From NCBI RefSeq assembly GCF_030622045.1, contig NZ_CP130886.1, positions 2,431,557 to 2,495,556 on the forward strand: DNA of 64,000 nucleotides, given 5' to 3'. Of the stretch, positions 9,556 to 19,291 are shown in pieces. The stretch is from Planctellipticum variicoloris (GTDB lineage Bacteria > Planctomycetota > Planctomycetia > Planctomycetales > Planctomycetaceae). Below the pieces are notes generated by a model. It was not told where the DNA came from. It saw only the letters and a program-made list of their open reading frames with translations, and did no database searches. Each line of letters starts with the position of its first letter. Position 1 is the stretch's first letter. Made by a program: the position numbers and the translations under genes.

Positions 9556-10833
9556 ATGCTCCCGAGCTCCCGTCCCGCAAACGATGACCCAAAACGGCTT
9601 CTGGCAGAACACGCCGCCCTGACCCGCCGGCACCTGCTGCAGCTCGGACTGGCCGGAGCGACCCTCGCGGCGACGAACGCTCGATGCGGGGCCGCGGAAC
9701 CCGCCTCTCACGCCCGCGCAGAGGCCGTGGCGAAGCTGGAGCCGTTCTTCACGCCCCCGGCGGAGTTTCGCGATGTCTCCCGCGGCAAGCCGCTGCCGCA
9801 TTCCCTCCCCGACGAGAAGAAGCGGGAAGTCGGACTCACGCGCGAGACCTGGCAACTCGAAGTCCTCTCCGATCCCGAGCACCCGGCCCGGCTGGGGCGC
9901 GAACTCAAGAAGTCCGACGGGACCGCCCTCGACTTCGCAGCCCTGCTGAAGCTCGGCGAGCAGCACGCCGTCCGGTTTGCGAAGGTGATGACCTGCCTGA
10001 ATATCGGCTGTCCGCTGGGGATGGGGATCTGGGAAGGGGTGCCGCTGCGAGAAGTTTTCTGGCTGACGAAACCGCGGGAGGATATCCGCCGGGTCTTTTA
10101 CTACGGCTACCACAACGACGAGCCCTCTCAGATGTTCCGCAGTTCGCTGCCGCTCGGCCGCGTGCTGGAGGACCCGTTCGACCTGCCGCCGGTGATTCTC
10201 TGCTACAAGCTCAACGGCGAATGGCTCGACAGCCAGCGGGGCGGGCCGGTGCGAGTCGTGGTTCCGGAGGCCTACGGCTTCAAGTCGATCAAGTGGCTGT
10301 CGCACGTCGTGCTGAGCAATCTGCACCATGCCAACGACACGTACGCCTCGGGCAACAACGATCTCGACAGTCCGCTCAAGTCTTTCGCGGCGACGCTCCA
10401 GGTTCCGAAGTCGATCCAGGCCGGCGAGCCGCTCGTGGTGACCGGTTATGCGCAGGTGGGGATTTCGGGCCTGTCGAAGGTGCAGGTCAGCCTGACGCCG
10501 GCCGCGACGACCTGGGAGGGGGACCCGTACTTCACCAAGGCCGCCTGGGTCGATGCTGAAATCCTGGGACCGCCGGCCCAATGGGGTGGAGATCTCCCCG
10601 ACGGCAAGATTCCCGGGGAGACCCTTGGTTTCGACGCCGCGGGTCAGCCGAAGACGTGGCCGATGCGTCTGGGGAAGGCGCATTGGGTGGCCGTCCTGCC
10701 GGGAGTCCCTGCCGGGGAATACGAGTTCCGCTGCCGGACGATTGACGAGAAGGGGGCGGCTCAGCCACTGCCGCGACCGTTTCGGAAGTCGGGGCATGCG
10801 GCGATTGAGGCGGTGACGATCGCGGTGAAGTGA
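9556..10833 (+). CDS. Tat-exported sulfite-oxidase-family molybdopterin enzyme
   Basis: A 425-aa protein with a twin-arginine signal (TRRHLLQLGLAGATLAA, from residue 23). The central domain resembles the molybdopterin-binding sulfite oxidase fold: a likely Mo-ligand cysteine is C147 in VMTCLNIGC, followed by a WEGVPLREV motif and GPVRVVVPEAYGFKSIKWL. A C-terminal Mo-co dimerisation-like beta domain follows (about residues 290-425). Substrate is unknown; sulfite or another oxyanion or amide oxide is possible. AGGAGG lies just before ATG 9556. It ends directly against the convergent gene at 10834. Confidence 0.85.
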   Translation: MLPSSRPANDDPKRLLAEHAALTRRHLLQLGLAGATLAATNARCGAAEPASHARAEAVAKLEPFFTPPAEFRDVSRGKPLPHSLPDEKKREVGLTRETWQLEVLSDPEHPARLGRELKKSDGTALDFAALLKLGEQHAVRFAKVMTCLNIGCPLGMGIWEGVPLREVFWLTKPREDIRRVFYYGYHNDEPSQMFRSSLPLGRVLEDPFDLPPVILCYKLNGEWLDSQRGGPVRVVVPEAYGFKSIKWLSHVVLSNLHHANDTYASGNNDLDSPLKSFAATLQVPKSIQAGEPLVVTGYAQVGISGLSKVQVSLTPAATTWEGDPYFTKAAWVDAEILGPPAQWGGDLPDGKIPGETLGFDAAGQPKTWPMRLGKAHWVAVLPGVPAGEYEFRCRTIDEKGAAQPLPRPFRKSGHAAIEAVTIAVK

Positions 10834-12468
10834 TTACTTCTGGATAGAGAAGAAGCCTCCGCCGAAGCCTCCCGCTGCCGGGGCCGGCAAAGCGTCGAGA
10901 TAGCGCTCGGCTTCGCCCCGCTGAATCTTGTCGAGCAGCTTCGCGATTTCGTCGTGGACTTCGCGCGATTGGCGGATAACGAGGACTGTGTTCTTGACCA
11001 GCAACGCTCGCCCGGCGTCGGGCGCGGCGGCCGGCGCATCCATGACGACCTCGAATCCGTCGGCATTGAGCAGGCTGGATTGGGACGGCAGCGAATGCAG
11101 AATCGCCCCCTCGGCCTTCGGGTGTTCGGCCGAGGTCCACGAGTCTGGCTGGATCATTGTCGGGAGCAGCGGCGTCATGGCCGTCGCGATCTCGGTCGGC
11201 AGGCGATAGTACCGCGTCACGATCTCCTTCGGATCGACCCCTCCCCGCTGGCGTGGCTTGGACGCTCGCAGCGCCAGTCGATAGTTCTCCAGGAGTTGCA
11301 GGACTTCGTCGAGTCCCCATTCGGTCTGGCGAACGACCATCACGCCCGGGCGGGCGAACGTGATCACGCCCCCGGTCCCGGACTCTGGTTGCCAGGGACC
11401 GCGCGTCTGCCCGATCAGCGCCGAGCGCAAGGCCGCCGTCTCCCCCGCGTCACGGCACAAGTCGCGCACGTCGTAGACGGCCGACTTGAGAAAACCTTCC
11501 GCGTCTTTCTGGGAGGTAATCCACAACACCCCGTCGCGCATGACCCAGGTCAGGTCAATGTCCGACAGCACCGCCTGCAGGGCCGTACTGAGCGACTGGT
11601 CCGTCAGCTCCAGCGTGATGGGCGTCCGATCGCGGACGCCGGCCACGCGCAGCGCTTCGGGATCGAGACGCAAGTCGGCCGCGGTCAGCCGCGCCAGCTC
11701 CTTGATCACGGCGTCGAGGGGAGTCTCCTGAAAGCTAAACGCGACGTTCTGCTCGAGTTTGCCGCGCAAGACCGCGTGCTGTGGCGTATCCAGCGAGAAC
11801 GTGCGACGTCCATGCTTACGCAGCGCCGCCAGCAACCCCGCGACTTCGCGGTGCTGCCCCTCCGTCTGGCGGACGAAGGCCACGTCCCCCAGCAGGACAA
11901 TCCCTCCGCCGTCGTTGTTGCCCGTCTTCCAGGGGCCGGCAGTCCCGGATTGAATCGTTTGGCTCAGATCATTCGGTTCATAGCCCGCGTCGAGCAGGTC
12001 GCCGAGATTGTAGGGCAGCGTCACGCGGTGCTCCTTCGCCGCCGCGATCGTCGTCAGATGCACCATTCCCTTCTGGACATACCACGCCAGTCCGATCGAC
12101 CGCAGACGGTCCAGCAGGAGGTAGAGCGGTTCGGCCTGCAGATGGTCGGTCACCGGCTCGCTGAGCAGAATCCGGGCGTCCGAAAGGGCTTTGTTGTCGA
12201 GCAGAACGCCGACCTTCTGTTCCTCCTGCAGCCACTTGATGACGTCCTTGAGAGACGTCTCCTGGAAGTCGACCGTCACCGCGACGGCCAGCGGGGGCGG
12301 CACGAGAGTCGCCGGGTCGACAGTCCGGGGCTCATCGGCGATCACGATCGCCGCGGCCGGCGGGATGGTCGTGGCGGTGGCGTCTGCGGGTTTTTCCACA
12401 GGTTCCTGAGCCGGGAGCAGAGACGCGGCGAACACCGTCGCAATGCATGCAGACAGAATGGGGCTCAT
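10834..12468 (-). CDS. Secreted STN/secretin-N-like domain protein
   Basis: A 544-aa protein with a signal peptide (SPILSACIATVFAASLLPA). It has at least two STN-like units with the typical pattern (VTVDFQETSLKDVIKWLQEE..VGVLLD near residue 60, and VAFSFQETPLDAVIKELARLT near 250), each followed by a strand resembling secretin N domains. No secretin pore domain is seen; the C-terminus is Gly/Pro-rich. It may bind a partner in the envelope, but the role is unknown. GGAG 8 bases upstream supports ATG at 12468; an in-frame ATG at 12495 lacks this. It is convergent with the molybdoenzyme gene. Confidence 0.75.
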   Translation of the reverse strand: MSPILSACIATVFAASLLPAQEPVEKPADATATTIPPAAAIVIADEPRTVDPATLVPPPLAVAVTVDFQETSLKDVIKWLQEEQKVGVLLDNKALSDARILLSEPVTDHLQAEPLYLLLDRLRSIGLAWYVQKGMVHLTTIAAAKEHRVTLPYNLGDLLDAGYEPNDLSQTIQSGTAGPWKTGNNDGGGIVLLGDVAFVRQTEGQHREVAGLLAALRKHGRRTFSLDTPQHAVLRGKLEQNVAFSFQETPLDAVIKELARLTAADLRLDPEALRVAGVRDRTPITLELTDQSLSTALQAVLSDIDLTWVMRDGVLWITSQKDAEGFLKSAVYDVRDLCRDAGETAALRSALIGQTRGPWQPESGTGGVITFARPGVMVVRQTEWGLDEVLQLLENYRLALRASKPRQRGGVDPKEIVTRYYRLPTEIATAMTPLLPTMIQPDSWTSAEHPKAEGAILHSLPSQSSLLNADGFEVVMDAPAAAPDAGRALLVKNTVLVIRQSREVHDEIAKLLDKIQRGEAERYLDALPAPAAGGFGGGFFSIQK

Positions 12469-12620
12469 GGGTGATTCTCCGAAGTTGCGGTACATGCCGT
12501 CCAGCGCGGGACGGGGAACGCCTGATTATCAGTCCGTCGTGCGAGCACGGTCAACGCGGCATCCCTTACAATTCCAGAGATGTCACTTCCCCTTCAGTCA
12601 CAACGGGCGGTCATAACGGG

Positions 12621-15158
12621 ATGGCAGCAGCAATGACGACGGAGCCGGAGCAAACCCAGGAGCTGGCGGCCTTCTGGCAACTGGGCGAAGCCGAGCTGCT
12701 GAAGACGCTCGATTCGTCAACAGTTGGACTCACTTCGGCAGAATCGCAGTCACGCCTGGCACGCCGGGACACGGTTCGCTGGCGGAAGACCTCGCCGGTC
12801 CGACTCCTTCTGGAGCAGTTCCGCAGTCCGATCATGCTGCTCTTGATCGTTTCGGCGGTCCTCTCCTACGTGCTGGACGATGCGACCAATGCCCTGATCA
12901 TCCTCGCGATCCTCGGTGCCAGCAGCCTGCTCGGCTTCTGGCAGGAATGGAGCGCGGCCGACGCAGTCGCAAAGCTGCTGGCGGTGATCGAGACCCGGAC
13001 GACGCTGCTGCGCGATGGCGTCGAGATCGAGCTGCCGGTCGATGCCGCGGTCCCCGGCGACATCGTGCGGCTGAGGGCGGGAAACGTCATTCCCGGCGAC
13101 TGCCGGGTCCTGGAGTCGAACGATCTGTTCGTGGACGAGGCCGCACTGACGGGAGAAAGTTTTCCCGCGGAGAAGCGGGCGGGCGCGGTCGCAGCGGATG
13201 TCGGCCATCATCGGCGCTCCTGCGCGCTGTTCCAGGGAACGCACGTCGTCAGCGGGACTGCGACGGCGGTGGTCGTTCACACCGGTGCGGAGACCGAATT
13301 CGGCAAGGTTTCTGCGCGGCTGGAACGTCGTCCGCCCGAAACTGGCTTCGAACGCGGCCTCAAGGAATTCGGCTTTCTGCTGATCCGGGTGACGCTCGTG
13401 TTCGTGGTGGGCGTCTTCGCCGTCAACGTGGCGTTTCAGCGTCCGGTCGTCGACTCGCTGCTGTTTGCTCTCGCGCTGGCGGTGGGGATGACGCCCCAGC
13501 TCCTGCCGGCGATTACGACGGTGGTGCTGGCGGCCGGGGCGAAACAGATGGCCCGGGCGCAGGTGATCGTCAAACAGCTCCTGGCGATCGAGAACTTCGG
13601 CAGCATGACCGTGCTCTGCTGCGACAAAACCGGAACGCTCACAACCGGAGTCGTGACGCTGCAGGCAGCGGAAGACGTCGCAGGACAGGCGAGCGAACGC
13701 GTCCGGCGTTATGCGGCGATCAACGCGACGTTGCAGCTCGGATTTCAGAACCCGATTGATGAGGCGCTGAAGACATCCGGAACGCTGGATCTGACTGGCG
13801 TGCAGAAACTCGATGAAGTTCCCTACGACTTCAACCGCAAACGGTTGAGCGTGCTGGTCACCGATGGGGGCGAGACCGTCTTAATCACCAAGGGAGCCCT
13901 CGCGAACGTGCTGGAAGTCTGCACGTCGGTGGAATTGCCCGGCGGTTCTGGGAACATTGCAGACCATCAGGCCGCGATTCTCACCCGCTTCGCGTCACTG
14001 AGCGAGCAGGGCCGCCGCGTGCTGGGTGTTGCCATCCGGCGACTGGAATCGGATCGAGCCGGCCGCCAGGACGAGCGGGACATGACGTTTCTGGGTTTCC
14101 TGGTGCTGCTCGATCCCCCCAAGCCCGGGATTCAGGCGACGCTGGGGGAACTGCGGAGACTCGGCGTCCGGCTGAAGATCGTGACCGGCGACAATCACGC
14201 CGTCGCCGCCGCGATTGCTCGCGACGTAGGGATTTCTGCGGACCGGCTGTTGACCGGCGGCGACGTGCGGCGGCTGAGCGATGACGCACTTCAGCATCGA
14301 GCGATGGAGATCGACCTGTTCGCGGAGATCGAACCGAACCAGAAGGAACGCATCATCCTGGCTCTCAAGCGGTCCGGAGCCACCGTGGGCTACCTGGGGG
14401 ACGGCATCAACGACGCCTCGGCGCTGCATGCCGCCGATGTGGGGATTTCGGTGGCCAGCGCGGTAGACGTGGCCCGCGAGGCGGCCCAGATCGTCCTGCT
14501 GCAACAGGATCTGGGAGTGCTGGTCGAAGGCGTGAAGGCGGGCAGGCGGACATTCGCCAATACGCTCAAGTACGTCTTCGTGGCCCTGAGCGCCAACTTC
14601 GGCTACATGTTCAGCATGGCCGTGGTCTCGCTGTTCCTGCCGTTCCTCCCGCTGCTGCCGGCCCAAATTCTGCTGGTGAATCTGCTCGCCGACTTCCCGG
14701 CGATGATGCTGGCGACCGACCGGGTCGATCCGGAATTGATCGAGCGACCCCGGCGCTGGCAGGTCCGGTCGATGGCCCGCTTCATGCTGGTTTTCGGCCT
14801 GTGTGGCTCGGTCTTCGACTTCCTGACGTTCGGGCTGCTGCTCTATGTCTACAAGGCGCCGATCGAGCAGTTCCGCACAGGCTGGTTCATCGAAGCGGTA
14901 CTGACCGGGCTGGTGATCATGCTGCTGGTCCGGACACAACGACCGTTCTGGCGCAGCCGGCCGGGTCTTGCCTTCGGCCTGACGCTGCTCGCCGTGGCGG
15001 CGGTCACGCTGCTGCTGCCGTACCTGCCGTTTGCGGGGACGCTGGAGTTCGTCCCGCCGCCAGCCTCGCTGGTGCTGCTGGTGATCGGAATTTCGGCTGT
15101 CTACGGCGTTGGCCTGGAACTGGCTAAGCGAGCCTTCTACCGGAATCTGGCCGGTTGA
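12621..15158 (+). CDS. mgtA: Magnesium-translocating-type P-type ATPase
   Basis: An 845-aa P-type ATPase of the MgtA/MgtB type (Mg2+ uptake across the inner membrane). The cation ATPase N-terminal domain, the TGES actuator motif (about residues 176-180), the phosphorylated aspartate in CCDKTGTLTTG (near residue 335), TGDN and GDGIND (near residue 598) are all present, with about ten membrane segments. The hydrophobic segments FRSPIMLLLIVSAVLSYVLD and LPAQILLVNLLADFPAMML fit this subfamily. Start at 12621 is chosen over 12633, but neither has a good ribosome site. No M-box-like leader was recognised in the short upstream region. Confidence 0.9.
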   Translation: MAAAMTTEPEQTQELAAFWQLGEAELLKTLDSSTVGLTSAESQSRLARRDTVRWRKTSPVRLLLEQFRSPIMLLLIVSAVLSYVLDDATNALIILAILGASSLLGFWQEWSAADAVAKLLAVIETRTTLLRDGVEIELPVDAAVPGDIVRLRAGNVIPGDCRVLESNDLFVDEAALTGESFPAEKRAGAVAADVGHHRRSCALFQGTHVVSGTATAVVVHTGAETEFGKVSARLERRPPETGFERGLKEFGFLLIRVTLVFVVGVFAVNVAFQRPVVDSLLFALALAVGMTPQLLPAITTVVLAAGAKQMARAQVIVKQLLAIENFGSMTVLCCDKTGTLTTGVVTLQAAEDVAGQASERVRRYAAINATLQLGFQNPIDEALKTSGTLDLTGVQKLDEVPYDFNRKRLSVLVTDGGETVLITKGALANVLEVCTSVELPGGSGNIADHQAAILTRFASLSEQGRRVLGVAIRRLESDRAGRQDERDMTFLGFLVLLDPPKPGIQATLGELRRLGVRLKIVTGDNHAVAAAIARDVGISADRLLTGGDVRRLSDDALQHRAMEIDLFAEIEPNQKERIILALKRSGATVGYLGDGINDASALHAADVGISVASAVDVAREAAQIVLLQQDLGVLVEGVKAGRRTFANTLKYVFVALSANFGYMFSMAVVSLFLPFLPLLPAQILLVNLLADFPAMMLATDRVDPELIERPRRWQVRSMARFMLVFGLCGSVFDFLTFGLLLYVYKAPIEQFRTGWFIEAVLTGLVIMLLVRTQRPFWRSRPGLAFGLTLLAVAAVTLLLPYLPFAGTLEFVPPPASLVLLVIGISAVYGVGLELAKRAFYRNLAG

Positions 15159-15231
15159 CGTGACCCGGGGAGCATGCGGAGCGTGAAAAGTCGAAAGAAT
15201 GGGATTGCCACGGGAGCCGTCGTGACGTAGG

Positions 15232-15246
15232 CTTGGCGTTGCAAAG
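15232..15246 (+). promoter_or_regulatory. GCGTTGCAAAG element, copy 1
   Basis: CTTGGC-GTT-GCAAAG, 59 bases before the 15306 membrane-protein gene and its downstream winged-helix regulator. Near-palindromic, with one mismatch to the ispH copy. Confidence 0.45.
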
Positions 15247-15305
15247 TGACGCTTGTCACAGTCCATCCAGCCCCGAGCTGGTTGCATACCGAGAGGCACA
15301 CCGAC

Positions 15306-15923
15306 ATGGAACTGCACGAAGCACTCCTGCAGATCTCCACCATTCGCCGTCAACTGGCGCGGACCGAACAGTTCCGCGGCTATCGCGCTGCTCCGGTAGC
15401 GCTGTCTGGACTGCTGGCCATCGGAGCGGGTGGCCTGCAGGCATTGTGGATTGCCGATCCGTTTCAGCATCTGGGGCTCTATCTGACGCTGTGGATCGCT
15501 GTTGCCCTCCTCAGTCTGGCGATCTGCCTGGGGGACGTCTGGTGGCGCTATCGCAACTCCGCCGGGATGCTGCGCCGGGAGACGACCCGACTGGCCATCG
15601 CCCAGTTCGCTCCCTGCCTCGTCGCCGGAGCACTGCTGACGGTTGTCCTGGTCCAGTCCGTGCCGGATGCCGCCTGGATGTTGCCCGGGCTATGGGCCAT
15701 CCTCTTCAGCATGGGCCTGTTCGCCTCCTGGCGTCTCCTGCCACGTACGATCTTCGGTGTTGCAGCCTGGTACCTGGCGAGCGGTCTCTGGGCGTTGTCT
15801 CAGGGGAGCAGCCTGTCGGCCATGACTCCCTGGACTATGCCCCTACTGTTCGGCGTCGGCCAGCTCCTGACTGCAGCCGCATTATTGCCGTCCGAATCAG
15901 AACGTCACGGAGACGCCGCATGA
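15306..15923 (+). CDS. Integral membrane protein
   Basis: A 205-aa protein with about six hydrophobic segments (for example APVALSGLLAIGAGGLQALW and LYLTLWIAVALLSLAICLG). No enzymatic motif was seen. Its stop codon overlaps the start of the winged-helix regulator gene by four bases (ATGA), so the two are translationally coupled and probably act together, perhaps as a regulator with a membrane sensor or effector. A CTTGGC-GTT-GCAAAG element lies 59 bases upstream of the start and may be the regulator's operator. Confidence 0.75.
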   Translation: MELHEALLQISTIRRQLARTEQFRGYRAAPVALSGLLAIGAGGLQALWIADPFQHLGLYLTLWIAVALLSLAICLGDVWWRYRNSAGMLRRETTRLAIAQFAPCLVAGALLTVVLVQSVPDAAWMLPGLWAILFSMGLFASWRLLPRTIFGVAAWYLASGLWALSQGSSLSAMTPWTMPLLFGVGQLLTAAALLPSESERHGDAA

Positions 15924-16363
15924 CAGACAGCCACGCGGAGAACGACAGGCCGGCGGTTCCCCACGAAGCGGGGCGATACGCCTATGACGGCCTCGATCGC
16001 ACCATCCATGAAAAGGCCCGGCTCGGCATCCTGACCTCGCTGGCGGCCCATCCCGGAGGGCTGCTCTTCGGCGACTTGAAGGATCTCTGCTCGCTGACGG
16101 ACGGAAATCTCAGCCGGCATCTGCAGACTCTGCAGGAGGCGGGGCTGGTAGAAGTCTGGAAGCGCATTCAACACAAGCGTCCGCAGACGCTGTGCCGCCT
16201 CACCGATCTGGGGCGTAAGCGATTGCTGGAGTATATCGGCGAACTCGAACGGGTTGTGGCTGATGCCGCGGCCGCGGCGCAGCAGGCCCAAGCCTGGTCC
16301 CCGGCGCAAACGGCGTCACGCGGTCTTCCGCCCTCGTTGCGTCCCGGCTGGTCGCCGGGCTGA
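15920..16363 (+). CDS. Winged-helix transcriptional regulator (HTH_34-like)
   Basis: A 147-aa protein whose residues 25-105 look like the winged-helix domain of the PF13601 type: helix-turn-helix LFGDLKDLCSLTDGNLSRHL, recognition helix then wing KRIQHKRPQTLCRLTDLGRKR. The C-terminus is Ala/Pro-rich. Overlaps the membrane-protein gene by four bases. GCGTTGCAAAG copies upstream of this operon, of ispH and of a FKBP gene make it the best candidate to bind them; this is inference. Confidence 0.85.
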   Translation: MTDSHAENDRPAVPHEAGRYAYDGLDRTIHEKARLGILTSLAAHPGGLLFGDLKDLCSLTDGNLSRHLQTLQEAGLVEVWKRIQHKRPQTLCRLTDLGRKRLLEYIGELERVVADAAAAAQQAQAWSPAQTASRGLPPSLRPGWSPG

Positions 16364-16388
16364 GCCTGGTTTTTTATTTCCAGTAAGA

Positions 16389-16403
16389 CTTTGCGTTGCA
16401 AAG
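16389..16403 (+). promoter_or_regulatory. GCGTTGCAAAG element, copy 2
   Basis: Perfect inverted repeat CTTTGC-GTT-GCAAAG, 45 bases before the ispH start. Shares the core with copies at 15236-15246 and 21408-21418. Confidence 0.5.
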
Positions 16404-16448
16404 CTTTTGGTCGTAAGCACGCCGCCGGAATTATCGAAGGAACTTGTC

Positions 16449-17309
16449 ATGAGAGTCATTACCGCGAAAGCCGCCGGCATGTGTTTCGGCGTCCGCGACG
16501 CACTCGCCGCCCTGGACGGCGTCGACCAGCCTGGTTCGGTTGCCATCTATGGCGAGCTGGTCCACAACGACATCGTGCTGCATCAGTTGGAACTTCGCGG
16601 CTTTCAACAACTCCCCGAGACCGGGCGGGAAGAGCTGCCGACGGCGGCTCAGATTGTGATTACCGCGCACGGCATCAGCGACAATCGGCGGCAGCAACTC
16701 GTGGCGGCGGGGAAGAGTCTGATCGACACAACCTGCCCGCTCGTCGCTCGCGTCCATCGCGCGGCTCAGGGCCTGGCGCAATCGGGCGCGTTCGTCGTCG
16801 TGATCGGCCGCGCCGGTCACGTCGAGGTCGAAGGGATCGTCGGCGATCTGGAAGCGTTCGCCGTCGTCCCTTCGGTCACTGCGGTTGGAACCTACCCATC
16901 ACAGACAATTGGCGTCGTCTGTCAGACAACGTTCCCCGTCGACGAGGCCGCCGCCATCCGGCGGCAGATTGCCGCCTGCAATCCCGCCGCAGAAATCCGC
17001 TGGGTCGACACGATCTGTCAGCCGACGAAGGACCGCCAGCGGGCGCTCAGCGAACTTCTCGACGAAGTCGAGGCCGTGGTCGTCGTCGGCGGCAGCCATT
17101 CGCACAACACGCGCCGCCTGGTCGACGCCTGTCGCCAGCGCGGGCTCGCCGCATTCCATGTTGAGCACGCCGGGGAACTCGATCCTGACTGGTTCGACGA
17201 TTTCGAAACCATCGGACTCACCGCCGGCACCTCAACATTGCCGGAAACGCTGCACCAGGTCGAGGAACGCCTGCTGGAAATCGCCGCAGAATTGACCCCG
17301 GCTCGCTGA
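16449..17309 (+). CDS. ispH: 4-hydroxy-3-methylbut-2-enyl diphosphate reductase
   Basis: A 286-aa IspH/LytB: the last enzyme of the MEP pathway, reducing HMBPP to IPP and DMAPP with a [4Fe-4S] cluster. The three cluster cysteines are visible at C12 (GMCFG), C96 (DTTCPLV) and C190 (TICQPTKDRQ), with AHGIS and GHVEVEG as family motifs. ATG at 16449 has AAGGA 8 bases upstream. A perfect palindrome CTTTGC-GTT-GCAAAG lies 45 bases before the start. It would feed the prenyl precursors used by the terpenoid locus at 31219-42321. Confidence 0.95.
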   Translation: MRVITAKAAGMCFGVRDALAALDGVDQPGSVAIYGELVHNDIVLHQLELRGFQQLPETGREELPTAAQIVITAHGISDNRRQQLVAAGKSLIDTTCPLVARVHRAAQGLAQSGAFVVVIGRAGHVEVEGIVGDLEAFAVVPSVTAVGTYPSQTIGVVCQTTFPVDEAAAIRRQIAACNPAAEIRWVDTICQPTKDRQRALSELLDEVEAVVVVGGSHSHNTRRLVDACRQRGLAAFHVEHAGELDPDWFDDFETIGLTAGTSTLPETLHQVEERLLEIAAELTPAR

Positions 17310-17457
17310 TTGTCCGCCGAATTGTCCGGCGAAGTTCGCGGCGACATGCGTATTGAGGATCAGGGGATCGGCTATTCGCCCGCGATCTCCTCCCGTCAGC
17401 CCGCTCATCTCGTCTCCCCGATCTCCCCTTCATCACGACGCGACAAGGAGAGTTCTC

Positions 17458-19068
17458 GTGAGCACCATCAACGGCGCCGTCGAACTGCCCGACGAGAGCT
17501 TTCTGGATCGCCCCGAACATCCGCTGCTCGCAGAACAGCCCGCCGTGGGCTGGCTGGAACTCATCAGCCTGTTAACGACGGTCGCACTGGCCGACCTTGC
17601 CCTCTACCGCGGCCACGGATACGCCGGCTGGGCGGCAATTCTCGCGGCGGCGCCGGTTCTGCTGCTGGTTGGCTCTACACGCAGGGCAGGGGGGCTTGCT
17701 CCTCTCGTCATTGGCCTGATGCTTTGGGCAATCGCCCTGCGACTGGTCTGGTGCGGCGGACCGCTGGCGGCGGGAGTCGGGCTGGTTCTGCTGCCGGCCT
17801 ACGTCCTGGCGCTTGGCGGACGAGTCCCCTACCTGTTCGACGGCCTGGCCGTCATGGCCCGGCTCGTTGTGGCCGGCTGCTGGGGCGTGGCCGCCTACGG
17901 ACGCGATGCCGTGAAGTTCTGCCGGAAGTTCGTGCCGTCCCAATGGATTGCCACCGCGCTCCCGCTCGGCGTCGGCAGCCTCTTTGCCGTCGTGTTCCTG
18001 ATGGCGAATCCCGATCTCGTTACCGAGTTCAACCAACGACTGTCGGAGCTGATGGAAGTCCTCCGCGACTGGATCATCCCGTACTCGGTCTGGGAGGTCC
18101 TCTTCTGCCTCGGCGTCGCCTGGGCCGCGATCGGTTTGCTGCGCCCCCTGCTGCCGGGCATCGCGAACATTGCGTCGCCGCAGCCGAGTTCAGACATGTC
18201 TTTCGAGCCGACCCCGGTCCCGCTGTACGCGGCCATTCGCAACACCCTCCTGGTGGTGATCGGGCTGTTCGGGGCCTATCTGATCTTCGAGTTCCGCACG
18301 CTCTGGTTTCGCGATTTTCCCAAGAAGTTTCACTATTCGGGCTATGCCCACGAAGGCGCCGCCTGGCTGACGATCGCCCTCGCGCTGGCCACTGCTGTGC
18401 TGTCGTTGATTTTCCGCGGACGCACTCAGCACGATCCGCGGATTGGCCGGCTGCGCACGCTGGCGGCGATCTGGTCGGCGGAAAGCGTGATCCTCGCCGT
18501 CGCAGTCTACCACCGGCTCTTTATCTACGTCGGCTACAACGGTATGACGCGCATGCGGTTCGTGGGTTATTTCGGCGTCACGGCCGTGGTCGTCGGCTTT
18601 CTGCTGGTGGTCGTTAAGATCGCCCGGCAGAAAGATTTCGGCTGGCTGCTGCAGCGACATCTCTGGACGCTGTCTCTGGCCGTCTATCTTTTCGCAATCA
18701 CTCCGGTCGACTATCTGGCGATGCAGTACAACGTCCAACGCGTCCTGGCGGGTGACCCGGCCCCGTCGGTGCAGTTCAGCGTCCAGCCTCTCAATGCCGA
18801 GGCCCTGCTGGCGCTTCCGCCCCTTTTGGCGTGCGAGAACGAAACGATCCGGGCGGGAATTCAGGCGCTGCTGACGGATCAACAGATGAAGGCGGAGGAA
18901 GTCGCCCGGCATCCCGCGGGAGGTCATTGGACAGCGTTCCAGGTCGCCAATCGCAAACTTCTCCGCCAGTTGCAGGCGTCAGTTCCGGTTCACACGGGCC
19001 ATCCCGCTGACGCCGCACGTCAAAACGCCTGGGAGCGGTTTCGGGCGTACGCGTATCAGTGGTATTGA
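17458..19068 (+). CDS. DUF4153/DUF4173-like integral membrane protein
   Basis: A 536-aa polytopic membrane protein with a dozen or so hydrophobic segments. The region around FHYSGYAHEGAAWLTIALAL and NGMTRMRFVGYFG matches the DUF4153/DUF4173 superfamily pattern (function unknown). The last 120 residues are soluble and contain helical segments. GTG start at 17458 is chosen because AAGGAG lies at good spacing; the open frame extends further upstream without convincing protein. Confidence 0.75.
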   Translation: MSTINGAVELPDESFLDRPEHPLLAEQPAVGWLELISLLTTVALADLALYRGHGYAGWAAILAAAPVLLLVGSTRRAGGLAPLVIGLMLWAIALRLVWCGGPLAAGVGLVLLPAYVLALGGRVPYLFDGLAVMARLVVAGCWGVAAYGRDAVKFCRKFVPSQWIATALPLGVGSLFAVVFLMANPDLVTEFNQRLSELMEVLRDWIIPYSVWEVLFCLGVAWAAIGLLRPLLPGIANIASPQPSSDMSFEPTPVPLYAAIRNTLLVVIGLFGAYLIFEFRTLWFRDFPKKFHYSGYAHEGAAWLTIALALATAVLSLIFRGRTQHDPRIGRLRTLAAIWSAESVILAVAVYHRLFIYVGYNGMTRMRFVGYFGVTAVVVGFLLVVVKIARQKDFGWLLQRHLWTLSLAVYLFAITPVDYLAMQYNVQRVLAGDPAPSVQFSVQPLNAEALLALPPLLACENETIRAGIQALLTDQQMKAEEVARHPAGGHWTAFQVANRKLLRQLQASVPVHTGHPADAARQNAWERFRAYAYQWY

Positions 19069-19291
19069 GCGACACCCGGACGTTTCGGCCTCTGGAATCT
19101 GCCGGCGTGCGCGGCTCGCCGCGACCAAATGCCGACCGTCGTCAGATCGAGGTGCTGCGGTGGGTGAGCGGGGGCGTAGCCTGCGACCGGGACTTCGGTC
19201 CACCGTCAGGGTTTTTCCGGCGGCGCTCAGTCGATAACATTCCTCCTCGTCGATTCGTGTCTCTGCCGAGGGATTCTGACCGGAGGTCGCC

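Noticed and set aside
12490-12620. Magnesium riboswitch (M-box) before mgtA
   Set aside because: The region is too short and no M-box-like helices were recognised.
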